A stretch of 64,000 bases of DNA, taken from assembly GCF_014204535.1 (NCBI RefSeq), contig NZ_JACHLR010000002.1, positions 292,907 to 356,906 on the forward strand. Reading direction: 5' to 3'. The position numbers and the translations under genes are program-made. The notes below the pieces were generated by a model. It saw nothing but the letters and a program-made list of their open reading frames with translations. It searched no databases and was not told the origin of the DNA. Positions 8,265 to 17,766 of this stretch are shown here, piece after piece. Source of the DNA: Novosphingobium chloroacetimidivorans. GTDB taxonomy: Bacteria; Pseudomonadota; Alphaproteobacteria; Sphingomonadales; Sphingomonadaceae. Numbering within the stretch: position 1 is the first letter of the stretch; each line of letters begins with the position of its first letter.

Positions 8265-9566
8265 ATGGACCAGCAGCTCGAAATCATCGCCGCGCCGCCC
8301 GCCCAGGCCGCGCTGACTGCCGAGGACGTACGCGCCGCGGCGGGGCGGATTGCCGGCGCGGTGGTGCATACGCCGACGCTGCACAGCAAGACGCTGAGCA
8401 AGATCGTCGGCGCCGACGTCTGGCTCAAGTTCGAGAACCTGCAGTTTACCGCCGCCTACAAGGAACGCGGCGCGCTCAACAAGCTGCTGACGCTGCCGCC
8501 CGAGGCGAAGACCCGCGGCGTGATCGCGGCTTCGGCCGGCAACCACGCGCAAGGGCTGGCCTATCACGCCGGGCGGCTCGGCATCCCGGTCACGATCGTG
8601 ATGCCCAAGTCGACGCCGATCGTGAAGGTGCAGCAGACCCGCGGCCACGGCGCGCAAGTGGTGCTGGATGGCGAGACCTTCGACGATGCCTATGCCATCG
8701 CGCGGCGCATCGAGGGCGAGCGCGGGCTCATCTTCGTCCATCCCTTCGACGACCGCGAGGTCATGGCGGGACAGGGCACTGTCGCGCTCGAGATGCTGCA
8801 GGACGTGCCCCAGCTTGACACCATCGTCGTGCCGATCGGCGGTGGCGGCCTGATCTCGGGCGTCGCGGTGGCGGCCAAGAGCATCAACCCGGCGGTTCGG
8901 GTCGTCGGCGTGCAGTCGAACCAGTACCCCGCGATGTACCTGCTCAGCCGCAACGAGGCGGTCGGCGGCGGGGGAGACACGATCGCCGAAGGCATCGCCG
9001 TCAAGGAGCCCGGCCTGCTCACCCGCGCGGCCGTCGCCCTGCATGTCGACGAAGTGCGCGTGGTATCCGAGACACGGATCGAGGAAGCGATCTCGCTGCT
9101 GCTCGACATCGAGAAGACGGTCGTGGAAGGCGCGGGCGCCGTCGGCCTCGCCGCGTTGCTGCCGCTCAAGAACGGGGCGTTCCGGCCCGAGTTCGCCGGA
9201 CGCAAGATCGGCGTGATCCTGACCGGCGGCAACATCGACCCGCGCTTCCTCGCCAACGTCATCCTGCGCAATCTCGCGCGCTCGGGGCGCATCGGTCGAC
9301 TGGCCATCCTGTTGACCGACAAGGTGGGCGAGCTGGCCAAGATCGCCGAGATCTTCACCCGCAACGATGCCAACATCATCGAAGTGCAGCACCAGCGCAT
9401 CTTCGGCGTGCTCTCTGCCAAGGGCAGCGAGGTGGAGATCGAATACGAGATCCGCGACAAGGATGCGGTCGACGGCCTGCTCCACGACCTCGAGCAGGCG
9501 GGCTATACCTACGAGGTGATGACCATCTCGGGACGGCGACCGGGCCGCTCCCAGCGCAAACTCTGA
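8265..9566 (+). CDS. ilvA: Threonine ammonia-lyase with C-terminal ACT domain
   Basis: PLP enzyme that deaminates threonine to 2-oxobutanoate, the first step toward isoleucine, or a catabolic version of it (433 aa). The PLP lysine is K66 in FTAAYKERGALNKL. The phosphate-binding glycine loop is IGGGGLISG near 193. The C-terminal ACT-like regulatory domain begins around residue 345 (GRIGRLAILLTDKVGELAKIAEIF). The single short ACT domain and the length fit the 400-430 aa class rather than the 510 aa biosynthetic form with two ACT domains. The assignment as ilvA rather than tdcB is therefore tentative. Confidence 0.88.
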   Translation: MDQQLEIIAAPPAQAALTAEDVRAAAGRIAGAVVHTPTLHSKTLSKIVGADVWLKFENLQFTAAYKERGALNKLLTLPPEAKTRGVIAASAGNHAQGLAYHAGRLGIPVTIVMPKSTPIVKVQQTRGHGAQVVLDGETFDDAYAIARRIEGERGLIFVHPFDDREVMAGQGTVALEMLQDVPQLDTIVVPIGGGGLISGVAVAAKSINPAVRVVGVQSNQYPAMYLLSRNEAVGGGGDTIAEGIAVKEPGLLTRAAVALHVDEVRVVSETRIEEAISLLLDIEKTVVEGAGAVGLAALLPLKNGAFRPEFAGRKIGVILTGGNIDPRFLANVILRNLARSGRIGRLAILLTDKVGELAKIAEIFTRNDANIIEVQHQRIFGVLSAKGSEVEIEYEIRDKDAVDGLLHDLEQAGYTYEVMTISGRRPGRSQRKL

Positions 9567-9629
9567 GATCCGCAGGGTTTTGCGACCGTGCCGCGAAACC
9601 CCGCCTCCACTCGCACGTTCACTGAGGTG

Positions 9630-10397
9630 ATGAACCTCAAGCAACGCTGCGCCGTCGTCACAGGCGGCAGTTCGGGTATCGGCAAGGCCTGCGCACTGGC
9701 GCTCGGGCGCGCCGGGGCCTCTGTCGCGCTCACCTATCATTCCAGCGAGGATGAAGCGCGCCAAGTCGTCTCCGCGATCGAGCAGGTCGGCGGCAAGGCG
9801 ATCGCCTGCCCGGCCGATGTCGGGCGCGAGGAGGATGTCGAGGCGCTGTTCGCCGCGGCCGAGCAAGCCTTCGGGCCGGTCAGCCTGCTGGTCAACTCGG
9901 CCGGGGTGAACATGGCCAATACGCCGATCGCCAGGATGGAACTGGCGCAATTCGACGAGGTGCTGCGCTCCGACCTCTACGGCCCGTTCCTCACCTGCCG
10001 CCGCTTCGTGCGCGGGCTCGACGGGGGCAAGGGCCGCATCGTCAACGTGTCCTCGATCCATGAGCGCGCGCCGCGGCCCGGCGCGGTGGACTACGACAGC
10101 GCCAAGGGCGGCCTTGCGCAGCTCACCGCCACGCTGGCGCTGGAACTCGCGCCGCAGGGCATCGCCGTGAACGGGGTCGCGCCCGGCATGATCCTGACGC
10201 CGATGAACCAATCCGCGCTCGACGACGCGGATGAGCGCAAGCGCAAGGAAGCGGCGATCCCCTGGCGCCGCGCCGGCACCGCCGAGGAAGTCGCCGATCT
10301 GGTGGTGTTCCTGCTCTCCGACACTGCGGACTACATCACGGGAACCACCGTCACCATCGATGGCGGCCTCTCCCTGGTGATCGCGCAGGGCGCCTGA
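9630..10397 (+). CDS. SDR-family oxidoreductase (glucose 1-dehydrogenase-like)
   Basis: Classical short-chain dehydrogenase/reductase of 255 aa. The cofactor motif TGGSSGIG is at 11-18 and NSAG at 89-92. The catalytic Ser is in NVSS (141-142), and the YxxxK pair is Y155/K159 (YDSAKGG). The C-terminus ends in the usual [16 protein letters not shown] strand ([16 protein letters not shown]). I chose the ATG at 9630 because it gives the family N-terminus; a GTG at 9588 in the same frame would add 14 residues. The substrate is unknown. It stands alone between ilvA and bpt. Confidence 0.88.
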   Translation: MNLKQRCAVVTGGSSGIGKACALALGRAGASVALTYHSSEDEARQVVSAIEQVGGKAIACPADVGREEDVEALFAAAEQAFGPVSLLVNSAGVNMANTPIARMELAQFDEVLRSDLYGPFLTCRRFVRGLDGGKGRIVNVSSIHERAPRPGAVDYDSAKGGLAQLTATLALELAPQGIAVNGVAPGMILTPMNQSALDDADERKRKEAAIPWRRAGTAEEVADLVVFLLSDTADYITGTTVTIDGGLSLVIAQGA

Positions 10398-10599
10398 GAC
10401 GTGGCCCGCGCGCAGCATCATGCGGGATGACGCGCTTATCGATCCGAAGCGGGACAGCGTCTTCCTTAAAGGTTCACCGCTGCACAGATTTCGCGTGGGG
10501 CTTGCGCGTTTTGTGGTTAAGACACTTTCAACGCGCACAGCCGGCATGCATATCGGCCTTACGCATGATGCCAGGGTTCAAGAAGGAAGAGGCGCCCAC

Positions 10600-11445
10600 G
10601 TGACGGCCCCCGTTCGGTTTCCACGTTTCTTTGTGACCAGTCCGGCGCCGTGCCCGTATCTTCCGGGCCGCAGCGAGCGCAAGGTGTTCACCGAACTCAA
10701 GGGTCCGCACGCGGACTCGCTGAACGATGCGCTCGGCCGCATCGGTTTTCGCCGCAGCCAGACCGTCGCCTACCGGCCGTCCTGCCTCGATTGCCATGCC
10801 TGCATTTCGGTCCGGGTCGCCGCCAACGAGTTCGCGCCGTCCTCGACCCAGAAGCGCAACCTGAAGCGCAACAGCGACCTGGTGGCGACCGTGTGCCGGC
10901 CATGGTCCACCAGCGAGCAGTTCGAGCTGCTGCAGAAGTACCTTGGCGTGCGCCACCCCGAAGGCGGGATGACCAGCATGGACGAAGTCGACTTCGCCGA
11001 CATGGTCGAGCACACGCCCGTCACCAGCTACGTCATCGAATATCGCGAGCCCTCGCTGGACGACATCACTCCGGGCCGGCTGGTCGGCGCCTGCCTGACC
11101 GACAAGCAGTGCGACGGGCTGTCGATGATCTACAGCTTCTACGACCCCGAGCACGACGCGCGCCAGGGGCTGGGCAACTACATCATCCTCGATCACATTC
11201 GCCGCGCGGCGGAAACGGGGCTGGCTTATGTCTACCTCGGCTACTGGGTCGAGGGCTCGGCCCGCATGCAGTACAAGGTCCGCTACCGCCCGCTGGAGCG
11301 CCTCACCCGCGGCGGCTGGGAGCGCATGGCCGAAGCCGAGCAGGACCGCCTCATCGCCGCGGCCGCCAGCATGCCCCGCGGCACTGGCGGCGAGGGTTCG
11401 GGCAAGGATGGGCTGGCGGTATCGGGCGGCTGCGCCGTCGGTTGA
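10600..11445 (+). CDS. bpt: Aspartate/glutamate leucyltransferase (arginyltransferase family)
   Basis: Transfers leucine from leucyl-tRNA to proteins with N-terminal Asp or Glu, marking them for ClpAP degradation in the N-degron pathway (281 aa). Family motifs are [23 protein letters not shown] near the N-terminus and the cysteine cluster [12 protein letters not shown]. Also present are [10 protein letters not shown] and [17 protein letters not shown]. The start is a GTG at 10600, preceded at 8 bases by AAGGAAGAGG; the frame is open upstream to 10420 without family likeness. The standard N-terminus, [MV][10 protein letters not shown], supports this start. Confidence 0.92.
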   Translation: MTAPVRFPRFFVTSPAPCPYLPGRSERKVFTELKGPHADSLNDALGRIGFRRSQTVAYRPSCLDCHACISVRVAANEFAPSSTQKRNLKRNSDLVATVCRPWSTSEQFELLQKYLGVRHPEGGMTSMDEVDFADMVEHTPVTSYVIEYREPSLDDITPGRLVGACLTDKQCDGLSMIYSFYDPEHDARQGLGNYIILDHIRRAAETGLAYVYLGYWVEGSARMQYKVRYRPLERLTRGGWERMAEAEQDRLIAAAASMPRGTGGEGSGKDGLAVSGGCAVG

Positions 11446-11457
11446 CCGCGCGCGGGT

Positions 11458-11597
11458 GAAGATCCTTCCCTGCAAGGGAGCTGTCAGTTCGAAGGGCTGA
11501 CTGGGTGGTTTCACAGCCAGTGTAGTGCACGACCGAGAGGGTTACACCCCTCCACCACTCACTGCGTGAGCGGTCCCTCCCCTTGCAGGGGAGGACC
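11458..11597. repeat. Family A repeat, copy 2
   Basis: Degenerate left end (gatccttccctgcaagggagc), inner gagggttacacccctccacc, and right end cctccccttgcaggggagga. This is the first of three elements in a row between bpt and the sensor kinase gene. Confidence 0.85.
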
Positions 11598-12095
11598 GGT
11601 AGAACGCGAGGATCGGCCCAGCTTCGACGACTTTCGCGCAAAATCGCTGCTGGCCTCAAAGCCGCCAGCCGGCATGCGGCTCCCCGATCCTCTCCTGCAA
11701 GGGGAGGTGGCAGTCCACAGGACTGACGGAGGGGTGTCACCGCCAGTGTAGTGCACGACCGCGAGGGTTACGCCCCTCCACCACTCACTGCGTGAGCGGT
11801 CCCCCTCCCCTTGCAGGGGAGGACCGGTAGAACGCGAGGATCGGCCCAGCTTCGACGACTTTCGCGCAAAATCGCTACTGACCTCAAAGCCGCCAGCCGA
11901 CACGCGTCTCCTCGATCCTCCCCTGCAAGGGGAGGTGGCAGTCCGCAGGACTGACGGAGGGGTGTCACCGCCAGCTTAGTGAACGACCGCGATGGCTACA
12001 CCCCTCCACCACTCGCTTCGCGAGCGGTCCCCCCCTTGCAGGGGAGGGTCGGTAAGCCGCGAGGATCGGCCCAGCTTCGAGATCCGAGCAAGCCC
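11598..12095. repeat. Tandem array with about 228-bp period containing family A copies 3 and 4
   Basis: A spacer starting ggtagaacgcgaggatcggc (then cccagcttcgacgactttcg) occurs at 11598 and again almost unchanged at 11826. A shortened third copy is at 12051 (ggtaagccgcgaggatcggc). Between the spacers sit family A elements at 11686-11825 and 11913-12050. The period is 228 then 225 bases. The two full units differ at only a few positions, so the duplication is recent. No gene is present in 11446-12203. Confidence 0.9.
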
Positions 12096-12203
12096 GACAC
12101 CGATGACAAAGTGTTGCGCCGCCTAGCAAAGCTTGACGCTACGTAGCCTTGCGTGTGGCACAAGGTCCTGACGCGTGGCACCGCGCGCGGGTTGGAGAGG
12201 ACC

Positions 12204-13499
12204 ATGGCAGGCACCAAGTCGCTGCGCTTGTCGGCTTATGCCGCCGTGCTGGTTGTGGCGATCGGACTGGTGCAGGTGATCGCCAGCGTCTCGTTCTATC
12301 GCGCCATCGACGCCCGCACCCTGCGCGAGGACCACGCCCGCCGTGTTGCCGAGCTGCTGGTGGTGAGCGAACGTGTCTCGCGGCTGCGGCCCGAGGCGCT
12401 GACGCAAGTGATGACGTCCGGTCACCTGGAAGTGGCGCTGGCCGACCGGCCCACAGTCGAGCGCCAGTTGCGCGATCCCGACCTGGGCGAGCTTGCGGTG
12501 CAGATCGTGCGCTGGGAGCCGTCGCTGAGCGACAACCCGTTGCACCTGGCGATCGTGCGGGCGGAGAAGGGCAGGCGCGACTTCATCGGATCGATGCAGC
12601 TGGCCGATGGGCATTGGCTGAATTTCGAGTCGCAAGATATATCCTCGATGTGGCCGATCGCGCTACGGGCGACTTGGATGACGGTCATCACCGCGCTGGT
12701 CTGCCTGGCGCTGGCGCTGCTGGCCTTGCGCGTGCTTACGCATCCCCTGCGCCGTATGTCCGAGGCCGCGCGCGCGATCGGCGGCGGCCGGCGCGTGGTC
12801 ATTCGCGAAACCGGGCCGACCGACCTTCAGAACCTGGCCCATGCCATGAACGAGATGCAGGATCGCATCGCCCATCTGGTCGAGGATCAGGCGCGTTCGT
12901 TCGAGGCGATCGGACATGATTTGCGCACGCCGCTGGCACGCCAGAAGATCGCGGCAGAGCTGGTCGAGGATCCGGAACTCGGCCCGCTGCTGCTGGAAAG
13001 CAATGCCGAGATGGAGGCGTTGCTGGATTCGCTGCAACAGTTCCTGCGTGCCCAGCACCTGCGGTCGGAGCCGGAGCCCGTGGACTTGCACGAGCTGCTG
13101 CAGGCCGTGGTGGCGCCGCTCGGCGAATGCGTGCGGCTCGACTGTCCGGAACCGGCGGTGGCGGAAACGTATCGCGAGCCGGTGCAACTGGCGCTGGCGG
13201 CGCTGATCGAGAATGCCTGCCGCTATGCGCCGACTGCGCAAGTGACTGTCAGGCAGCAGGCGGGGGAGTGGCGGGTGACGATCGTGGACAATGGCCCGGG
13301 CATCCCCTCACGCCATTTCGCCGACGTGCTGGAGCCGTTCTTCCGCCTCGACGAGGCGCGCGGGCGGACGACCAAGGGGTTCGGGCTCGGCATCCCGATG
13401 GCCCATCGCCTGCTCACCCGCTTTGGCGGAGGCCTCTCGTTCGCGGATGGGGCAGGTGGGGGGCTGGAGGTGACGGTGCGTATTCCGATGGCGGGGTGA
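12204..13499 (+). CDS. Sensor histidine kinase, EnvZ-like, orphan
   Basis: Membrane-bound two-component sensor kinase (431 aa). A membrane helix spans about 11-33, a periplasmic part 34-155, and a second helix 157-177. A HAMP linker follows (LRRMSEAARAIGGG), then the phosphoacceptor H238 in AIGHDLRTPLARQK. The ATP-binding motifs are N337 (LIENACRYA), VDNGPGIP at 361-368 and KGFGLGIP near 391-398. The ATG at 12204 has GGAGAGG just upstream; the frame extends to 12153 without a site. No response regulator lies nearby: repeats are upstream and a non-homologous minus-strand gene is downstream. Its stimulus cannot be inferred. Confidence 0.88.
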   Translation: MAGTKSLRLSAYAAVLVVAIGLVQVIASVSFYRAIDARTLREDHARRVAELLVVSERVSRLRPEALTQVMTSGHLEVALADRPTVERQLRDPDLGELAVQIVRWEPSLSDNPLHLAIVRAEKGRRDFIGSMQLADGHWLNFESQDISSMWPIALRATWMTVITALVCLALALLALRVLTHPLRRMSEAARAIGGGRRVVIRETGPTDLQNLAHAMNEMQDRIAHLVEDQARSFEAIGHDLRTPLARQKIAAELVEDPELGPLLLESNAEMEALLDSLQQFLRAQHLRSEPEPVDLHELLQAVVAPLGECVRLDCPEPAVAETYREPVQLALAALIENACRYAPTAQVTVRQQAGEWRVTIVDNGPGIPSRHFADVLEPFFRLDEARGRTTKGFGLGIPMAHRLLTRFGGGLSFADGAGGGLEVTVRIPMAG

Positions 13500-13515
13500 C
13501 GCTTCACTCCACGCC

Positions 13516-13547
13516 ATCGTCATACCCGCCTTGGCGGGGATGACGAG
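13516..13547. repeat. Family C palindrome, single copy
   Basis: The sequence tcatacccgccttggcgggg lies between the kinase stop and the convergent small gene. It may act as a terminator hairpin for either gene, but no T-run follows. Confidence 0.6.
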
Positions 13548-13563
13548 TGAAGAGGCGCACCGA

Positions 13564-13881
13564 TCAGCAGACGCGGCGGCCGTCGCGGTAGCAGGTCTGC
13601 AGGTTGCGCTCATATTCGTAGTTGCGGCGGGCCATGTCTCCGTAGTTGCCGTTGCGGTTGTAGCCGCGGCGATCACGGTTGCTGACTTCACGACGGCGAT
13701 CCCGGTCGCGGCGATCATAGCGGCGGTCGCGATCGGTCCGATAGGCGCGGTTATAGCCGGACTGGCCGCGCTCGTAGCGTGAATCGTGGTTACGGCGATG
13801 ATCCTTCGCCTCGGCAACGACGCCGGTGCCGAGCATCGAAGCCATCGCGGCCGCGGCGATCATCATCTTGGAAAGCTTCAT
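13564..13881 (-). CDS. Small secreted Arg/Tyr/Asp-rich protein
   Basis: A 105-aa protein with a signal peptide (MKLSKMMIAAAAMASMLGTG, cut after VVAEA). The mature chain is dominated by Arg, Asp, Tyr and Asn (for example RDRRYDRRDRDRRR) and ends NLQTCYRDGRRVC. It is strongly basic and probably unstructured. The style recalls RcnB-like or other periplasmic basic proteins, but I cannot assign a family. The ATG at 13881 has AAGAGG upstream. It has its own unit downstream of glnA in the same direction, separated by the glnA terminator. Confidence 0.72.
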   Translation of the reverse strand: MKLSKMMIAAAAMASMLGTGVVAEAKDHRRNHDSRYERGQSGYNRAYRTDRDRRYDRRDRDRRREVSNRDRRGYNRNGNYGDMARRNYEYERNLQTCYRDGRRVC

Positions 13882-14002
13882 TGTTCTTGCCTCTTGTCGC
13901 ATGTTCTCTTGCACGTTGTACGCGCCGCAGCGGCAATCGTTCCGGCGGACGAGGCGAACCGTGCCTGACCTCAGCGTGGACCGAGCATGTCGCGACAAAG
14001 AG

Positions 14003-14036
14003 AAAGGGCGCCCGGATCGCTCCGGACGCCCCTCTC
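14003..14036 (-). terminator. Rho-independent terminator of glnA
   Basis: On the minus strand a stem GGGCGTCCGGA / TCCGGGCGCCC with a GCGA loop is followed by CTTTCTCTTTG. It lies about 20 bases past the glnA stop. Confidence 0.75.
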
Positions 14037-14056
14037 GGTGAACTGACTGGCTCTGA

Positions 14057-15466
14057 TTAGAGCGAGTAGTACATGTCGAACTCGACCGCCGACGGGGTGG
14101 TTTCCCAGCGGAGCACTTCCGGCCACTTCAGCTCGAGGTAAGCCTCGATCTGGTCGACGGTGAACACGCCGCCTTCGAGCAGGAAGGCGTGGTCGGCCTG
14201 GAGCGATTCCAGTGCTTCACGCAGCGAACCGCAGACGGTCGGCACTTCGGCCAGCTCGGCCGGGGGCAGATCGTACAGGTTCTTGTCCATGGCTTCGCCC
14301 GGGTGGATCTTGTTCTTGATCCCGTCGAGCCCGGCCATGAGCAGCGAGGCGTAGCACAGGTAGGGGTTGGCCATCGCGTCGGGGAAGCGGAACTCCACCC
14401 GCTTGGCCTTGGTGCCCGAACCGTAGGGGATGCGGCACGAGGCCGAGCGGTTGCGCGCCGAGTAGGCGAGCAGCACCGGCGCTTCATAGCCCGGCACCAG
14501 GCGCTTGTAGCTGTTGGTGGTCGGGTTGGTGAAGGCGTTCAGCGCCTTGGCGTGCTTGATGACGCCGCCGATGAAGTACAGGCAGGTGTCCGACAGGCCG
14601 GCATAGCCGTTGCCGGCGAAGGTGTTCTCGCCGCCGTTCCAGATCGAGATATGCGTGTGCATGCCCGATCCGTTGTCCTTCATGATCGGCTTGGGCATGA
14701 ACGTCGCGGTCTTGCCATAGGCCTGCGCGACCATCATCACGACATACTTGTAGATCTGCATGCGGTCCGCGGTGGTGACCAGCTTGCCGAAGGTGAGGCC
14801 CAGCTCATGCTGCGCGGCGGCCACCTCGTGGTGGTGCTTGTCGCACGGCAGGCCCATCTCGAGCATGGTCGAAACCATCTCGCCACGAATGTCGGTGCAA
14901 GGATCGACCGGTGCGACGGGGAAGTAGCCGCCCTTGGCGCGCGGGCGGTGGCCCAGGTTGCCGGTGTCGTAATCCTTGTTGGTGTTGGTCGGCAGCTCGA
15001 TGTCGTCGATCTTGAAGCCGTTGCCGTCGTAGCCGTCGTAGAACTTCACGTCGTCGAACATGAAGAACTCGGCCTCGGGGCCGACGTAGACGGTGTCGCC
15101 GAAGCCGGCCGACTGCACGAACGCTTCGGCGCGCTTGGCGGTCGAGCGCGGGTCGCGGGCGTAGAGCTCACCGGTCGACGGCTCGACGATGTCGCAGAAC
15201 AGGATCAGCATCGGCGTGGCGCTGAACGGATCGACGTAGACCGCATCGAGGTCGGGCTTGAGGATCATGTCCGACTCGTTGATGGCCTTCCAGCCCTCGA
15301 TCGAGGAGCCGTCGAACATCAGGCCGTCTTCCAGCTCATCCTCGCCGAGGACGCTGGAGACCATGGTCAGGTGCTGCCACTTGCCCTTGGGATCGGTGAA
15401 GCGAAGATCGACCCACTCGATCTCCTCGTCCTTGATCCGCTTCAGGACGTCCTTTGCGCTGGTCAT
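14057..15466 (-). CDS. glnA: Glutamine synthetase type I
   Basis: ATP-dependent synthesis of glutamine from glutamate and ammonia; a dodecameric cytoplasmic enzyme (469 aa, the standard length). Signatures are [32 protein letters not shown], the ATP-loop segment [12 protein letters not shown], and [10 protein letters not shown]. The adenylylation tyrosine sits in KNLYDLPP near residue 398, so activity can be shut down by GlnE. The ribosome binding site GGAG lies ten bases before the ATG. It follows glnB by 120 bases in the same direction, forming the usual alphaproteobacterial glnB-glnA pair. Confidence 0.97.
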   Translation of the reverse strand: MTSAKDVLKRIKDEEIEWVDLRFTDPKGKWQHLTMVSSVLGEDELEDGLMFDGSSIEGWKAINESDMILKPDLDAVYVDPFSATPMLILFCDIVEPSTGELYARDPRSTAKRAEAFVQSAGFGDTVYVGPEAEFFMFDDVKFYDGYDGNGFKIDDIELPTNTNKDYDTGNLGHRPRAKGGYFPVAPVDPCTDIRGEMVSTMLEMGLPCDKHHHEVAAAQHELGLTFGKLVTTADRMQIYKYVVMMVAQAYGKTATFMPKPIMKDNGSGMHTHISIWNGGENTFAGNGYAGLSDTCLYFIGGVIKHAKALNAFTNPTTNSYKRLVPGYEAPVLLAYSARNRSASCRIPYGSGTKAKRVEFRFPDAMANPYLCYASLLMAGLDGIKNKIHPGEAMDKNLYDLPPAELAEVPTVCGSLREALESLQADHAFLLEGGVFTVDQIEAYLELKWPEVLRWETTPSAVEFDMYYSL

Positions 15467-15586
15467 GGGTATGTATCTCCGGGTTGTTCCTCGGTTCCCG
15501 ATCCATGGGCCGAGAGAAGCTGGGGTTTGATGATAGTGCAGACCCGCGCCGGCCCCCGCGCCGACGATGGTCCGATAGGGTCGGCG

Positions 15587-16203
<617 letters not shown>

Positions 16204-16371
16204 TCACTTCGTCATTCCCGCGTAGGCGGGAATCCATCTCCTGCGTTCGCGGTGGGCACAATGGCGAGACCAAGCACGCCACGGCCGCAGGCGCGGCAAG
16301 TGCACGCGCCGCCGCGTAAAGTGTCAGACCTAGAGATGGATCCCCGCTTTCGCGGGGATGACGAGACAGGA
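16204..16371. repeat. Family C palindromic repeats, facing pair
   Basis: Left palindrome cattcccgcgtaggcgggaat and right palindrome atccccgctttcgcggggat point toward each other around about 100 bases of unrelated sequence. They lie at the 3' end of argC and may terminate its transcript. Confidence 0.8.
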
Positions 16372-16374
16372 GGG

Positions 16375-17310
16375 TTAGAGCCGCAGCCCGGCCGTCTCGT
16401 CCAGCCCCGCCATCAGGTTCAGGTTCTGCACCGCCGCGCCGCTGGCGCCCTTGCCCAGGTTGTCGAGCACGGCAACGAGCCGGGCCTGCGATCCATCGCG
16501 AGCGCCGAACACGAAGAGTTCGAGCGTGTCGACCGGCGCCATCGAGGCGCGAAGCTGCAGAATGTCGGGCCGGTCCTCGCGCACCTGGACGACCGCGCTG
16601 TCGCGATAGGTCTCCACCAGGCTGGCGAGCAGCGCGTCGGGCGCGGCGGCCGGCGTTCCCAGGCTCTTCATCGCGGCAAGCTGGAGCGGTACCTCGACCA
16701 GCATGCCACGATGCGCCGGCACGACCGCAGGCGCGAACAGCGGCGCATGGGTCAGGCCCACGTGACGCTGCATCTCGGGCACGTGCTTGTGGCCCAAGCC
16801 CAGGCCGTAGGCGTGAAAGGCGACGTCGCGATCCGCTTCGAACTGCGCGATCATGGCCTTGCCGCCGCCCGAATAGCCGGAAACGGCGTGGCAGACGTAA
16901 GGCCAATCCTTCGGCAGCAGCCCGGCGCTCACCAGGGGGCTAAGCAGGCCGATGAAGCCGGTCGGGTAGCAGCCCGGATTGCTGACGCGCCGCGCGGAGG
17001 CTACCCCCTCGCGGCCGATCACCTCTGGGAAGCCGTAGGTCCAGCCGATCGCGGTGCGGTGCGCGCTGGAGGCGTCGATGACACGCACGCGCTCGCTGCG
17101 GATCATCGCCACGGCATCGCGCGCGGCATCGTCGGGCAGGCACAGGATCACGAAGTCTGCGTCGTTCAGCGCCTCGGCACGGGCGGCCTCGTCCTTGCGG
17201 CGCGCTTCGTCGAGCGTGACCAGCGTGAACTCGGGGCGGCCGGCGAGGCGTTCGGCGATCTCCAGCCCGGTGGTTCCGGCGGCGCCATCGATGAAGATCG
17301 TCGCCGTCAT
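16375..17310 (-). CDS. argC: N-acetyl-gamma-glutamyl-phosphate reductase
   Basis: NADPH-dependent reduction of N-acetylglutamyl phosphate to the semialdehyde, step three of arginine synthesis (311 aa). The length and sequence fit the shorter, type 2 ArgC. The nucleotide-binding start is FIDGAAGTTGLEIAERL, and the catalytic cysteine is in SNPGCYPTGF. HAVSGYSGGGK follows. The start overlaps the stop of the SH3 gene (ATGA), so the two are translated together. The AP/SH3/argC arrangement implies a shared promoter upstream of the M17 peptidase gene. Confidence 0.94.
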   Translation of the reverse strand: MTATIFIDGAAGTTGLEIAERLAGRPEFTLVTLDEARRKDEAARAEALNDADFVILCLPDDAARDAVAMIRSERVRVIDASSAHRTAIGWTYGFPEVIGREGVASARRVSNPGCYPTGFIGLLSPLVSAGLLPKDWPYVCHAVSGYSGGGKAMIAQFEADRDVAFHAYGLGLGHKHVPEMQRHVGLTHAPLFAPAVVPAHRGMLVEVPLQLAAMKSLGTPAAAPDALLASLVETYRDSAVVQVREDRPDILQLRASMAPVDTLELFVFGARDGSQARLVAVLDNLGKGASGAAVQNLNLMAGLDETAGLRL

Positions 17311-17660
17311 GCCAGCGGCTCCAGCAGGTTTTGCGCCACGTAACCGACGAGGCCGTCGTCCTCGAGCTGGCCCCAGGTCCAGGCGCCGGCGATGTCGAGC
17401 ACCTCGAACAGCGCGCCGGCGGGAAGCTGGGCGATCACCTCGGCATCGGCGCGACCGTGCGTGCGCAGCTCTGCACCCTGCTTGATCCGGTGCGGCATGG
17501 GCACGGCATAGTGGGGCACGAAGCAGCGCCCGGCGAGCTTGATGTGCGCCAGGTCACCGCGGACCGGCAGGTGTCCCGGCTCGGCCGCGAGGCTCGGCCC
17601 GCTGAGCGCAAGGAGCCGCTCGGCGACGTCCGGACGCGTGGGGGAAAGCTCGAGCGGCAA
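17307..17660 (-). CDS. Short stand-alone SH3-domain protein (NlpC/P60 N-terminal part)
   Basis: A 117-aa cytoplasmic-looking protein without a signal peptide. Residues 45-117 form a bacterial SH3 fold (AVPMPHRIKQGAELRTHG through GAWTWGQLEDDGLVGYV). The whole resembles the N-terminal SH3 part of alphaproteobacterial NlpC/P60 endopeptidases that neighbour M17 peptidases. The catalytic Cys/His domain is absent: the frame stops after YVAQNLLEPLA. It overlaps argC by four bases, which argues for an intact, expressed gene rather than debris. Role unknown. Confidence 0.75.
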   Translation of the reverse strand: MPLELSPTRPDVAERLLALSGPSLAAEPGHLPVRGDLAHIKLAGRCFVPHYAVPMPHRIKQGAELRTHGRADAEVIAQLPAGALFEVLDIAGAWTWGQLEDDGLVGYVAQNLLEPLA

Positions 17661-17737
17661 CTGACAGGTGACTCCGAAGTTGGATGGGCGCGCTTAGACG
17701 GGTCGGGGGAGAGGTGCAAGTTTGGGTGATCAGCCGA

Positions 17738-17766
17738 CCTGGATCCTCCCCCGGCACGGGGAGGAT
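17738..17766. terminator. Hairpin resembling a mini family A end
   Basis: The palindrome gatcctcccccggcacgggg, then aggatc, lies immediately after the stop codon of the M17 peptidase. It may attenuate transcription into the SH3 gene. No T-run is present. Confidence 0.4.

Noticed and set aside
8130..10547. Very long open frame (about 800 codons) on the minus strand across ilvA, SDR and bpt
   Set aside because: It is a shadow of plus-strand genes with clear family motifs; its translation is Arg/Asp/His-rich with no domain.
11458..12050. Repeats resembling a CRISPR array
   Set aside because: The repeats are about 140 bp hairpin elements and the spacers are copies of each other, unlike short direct repeats with unique spacers. 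No cas gene is nearby.
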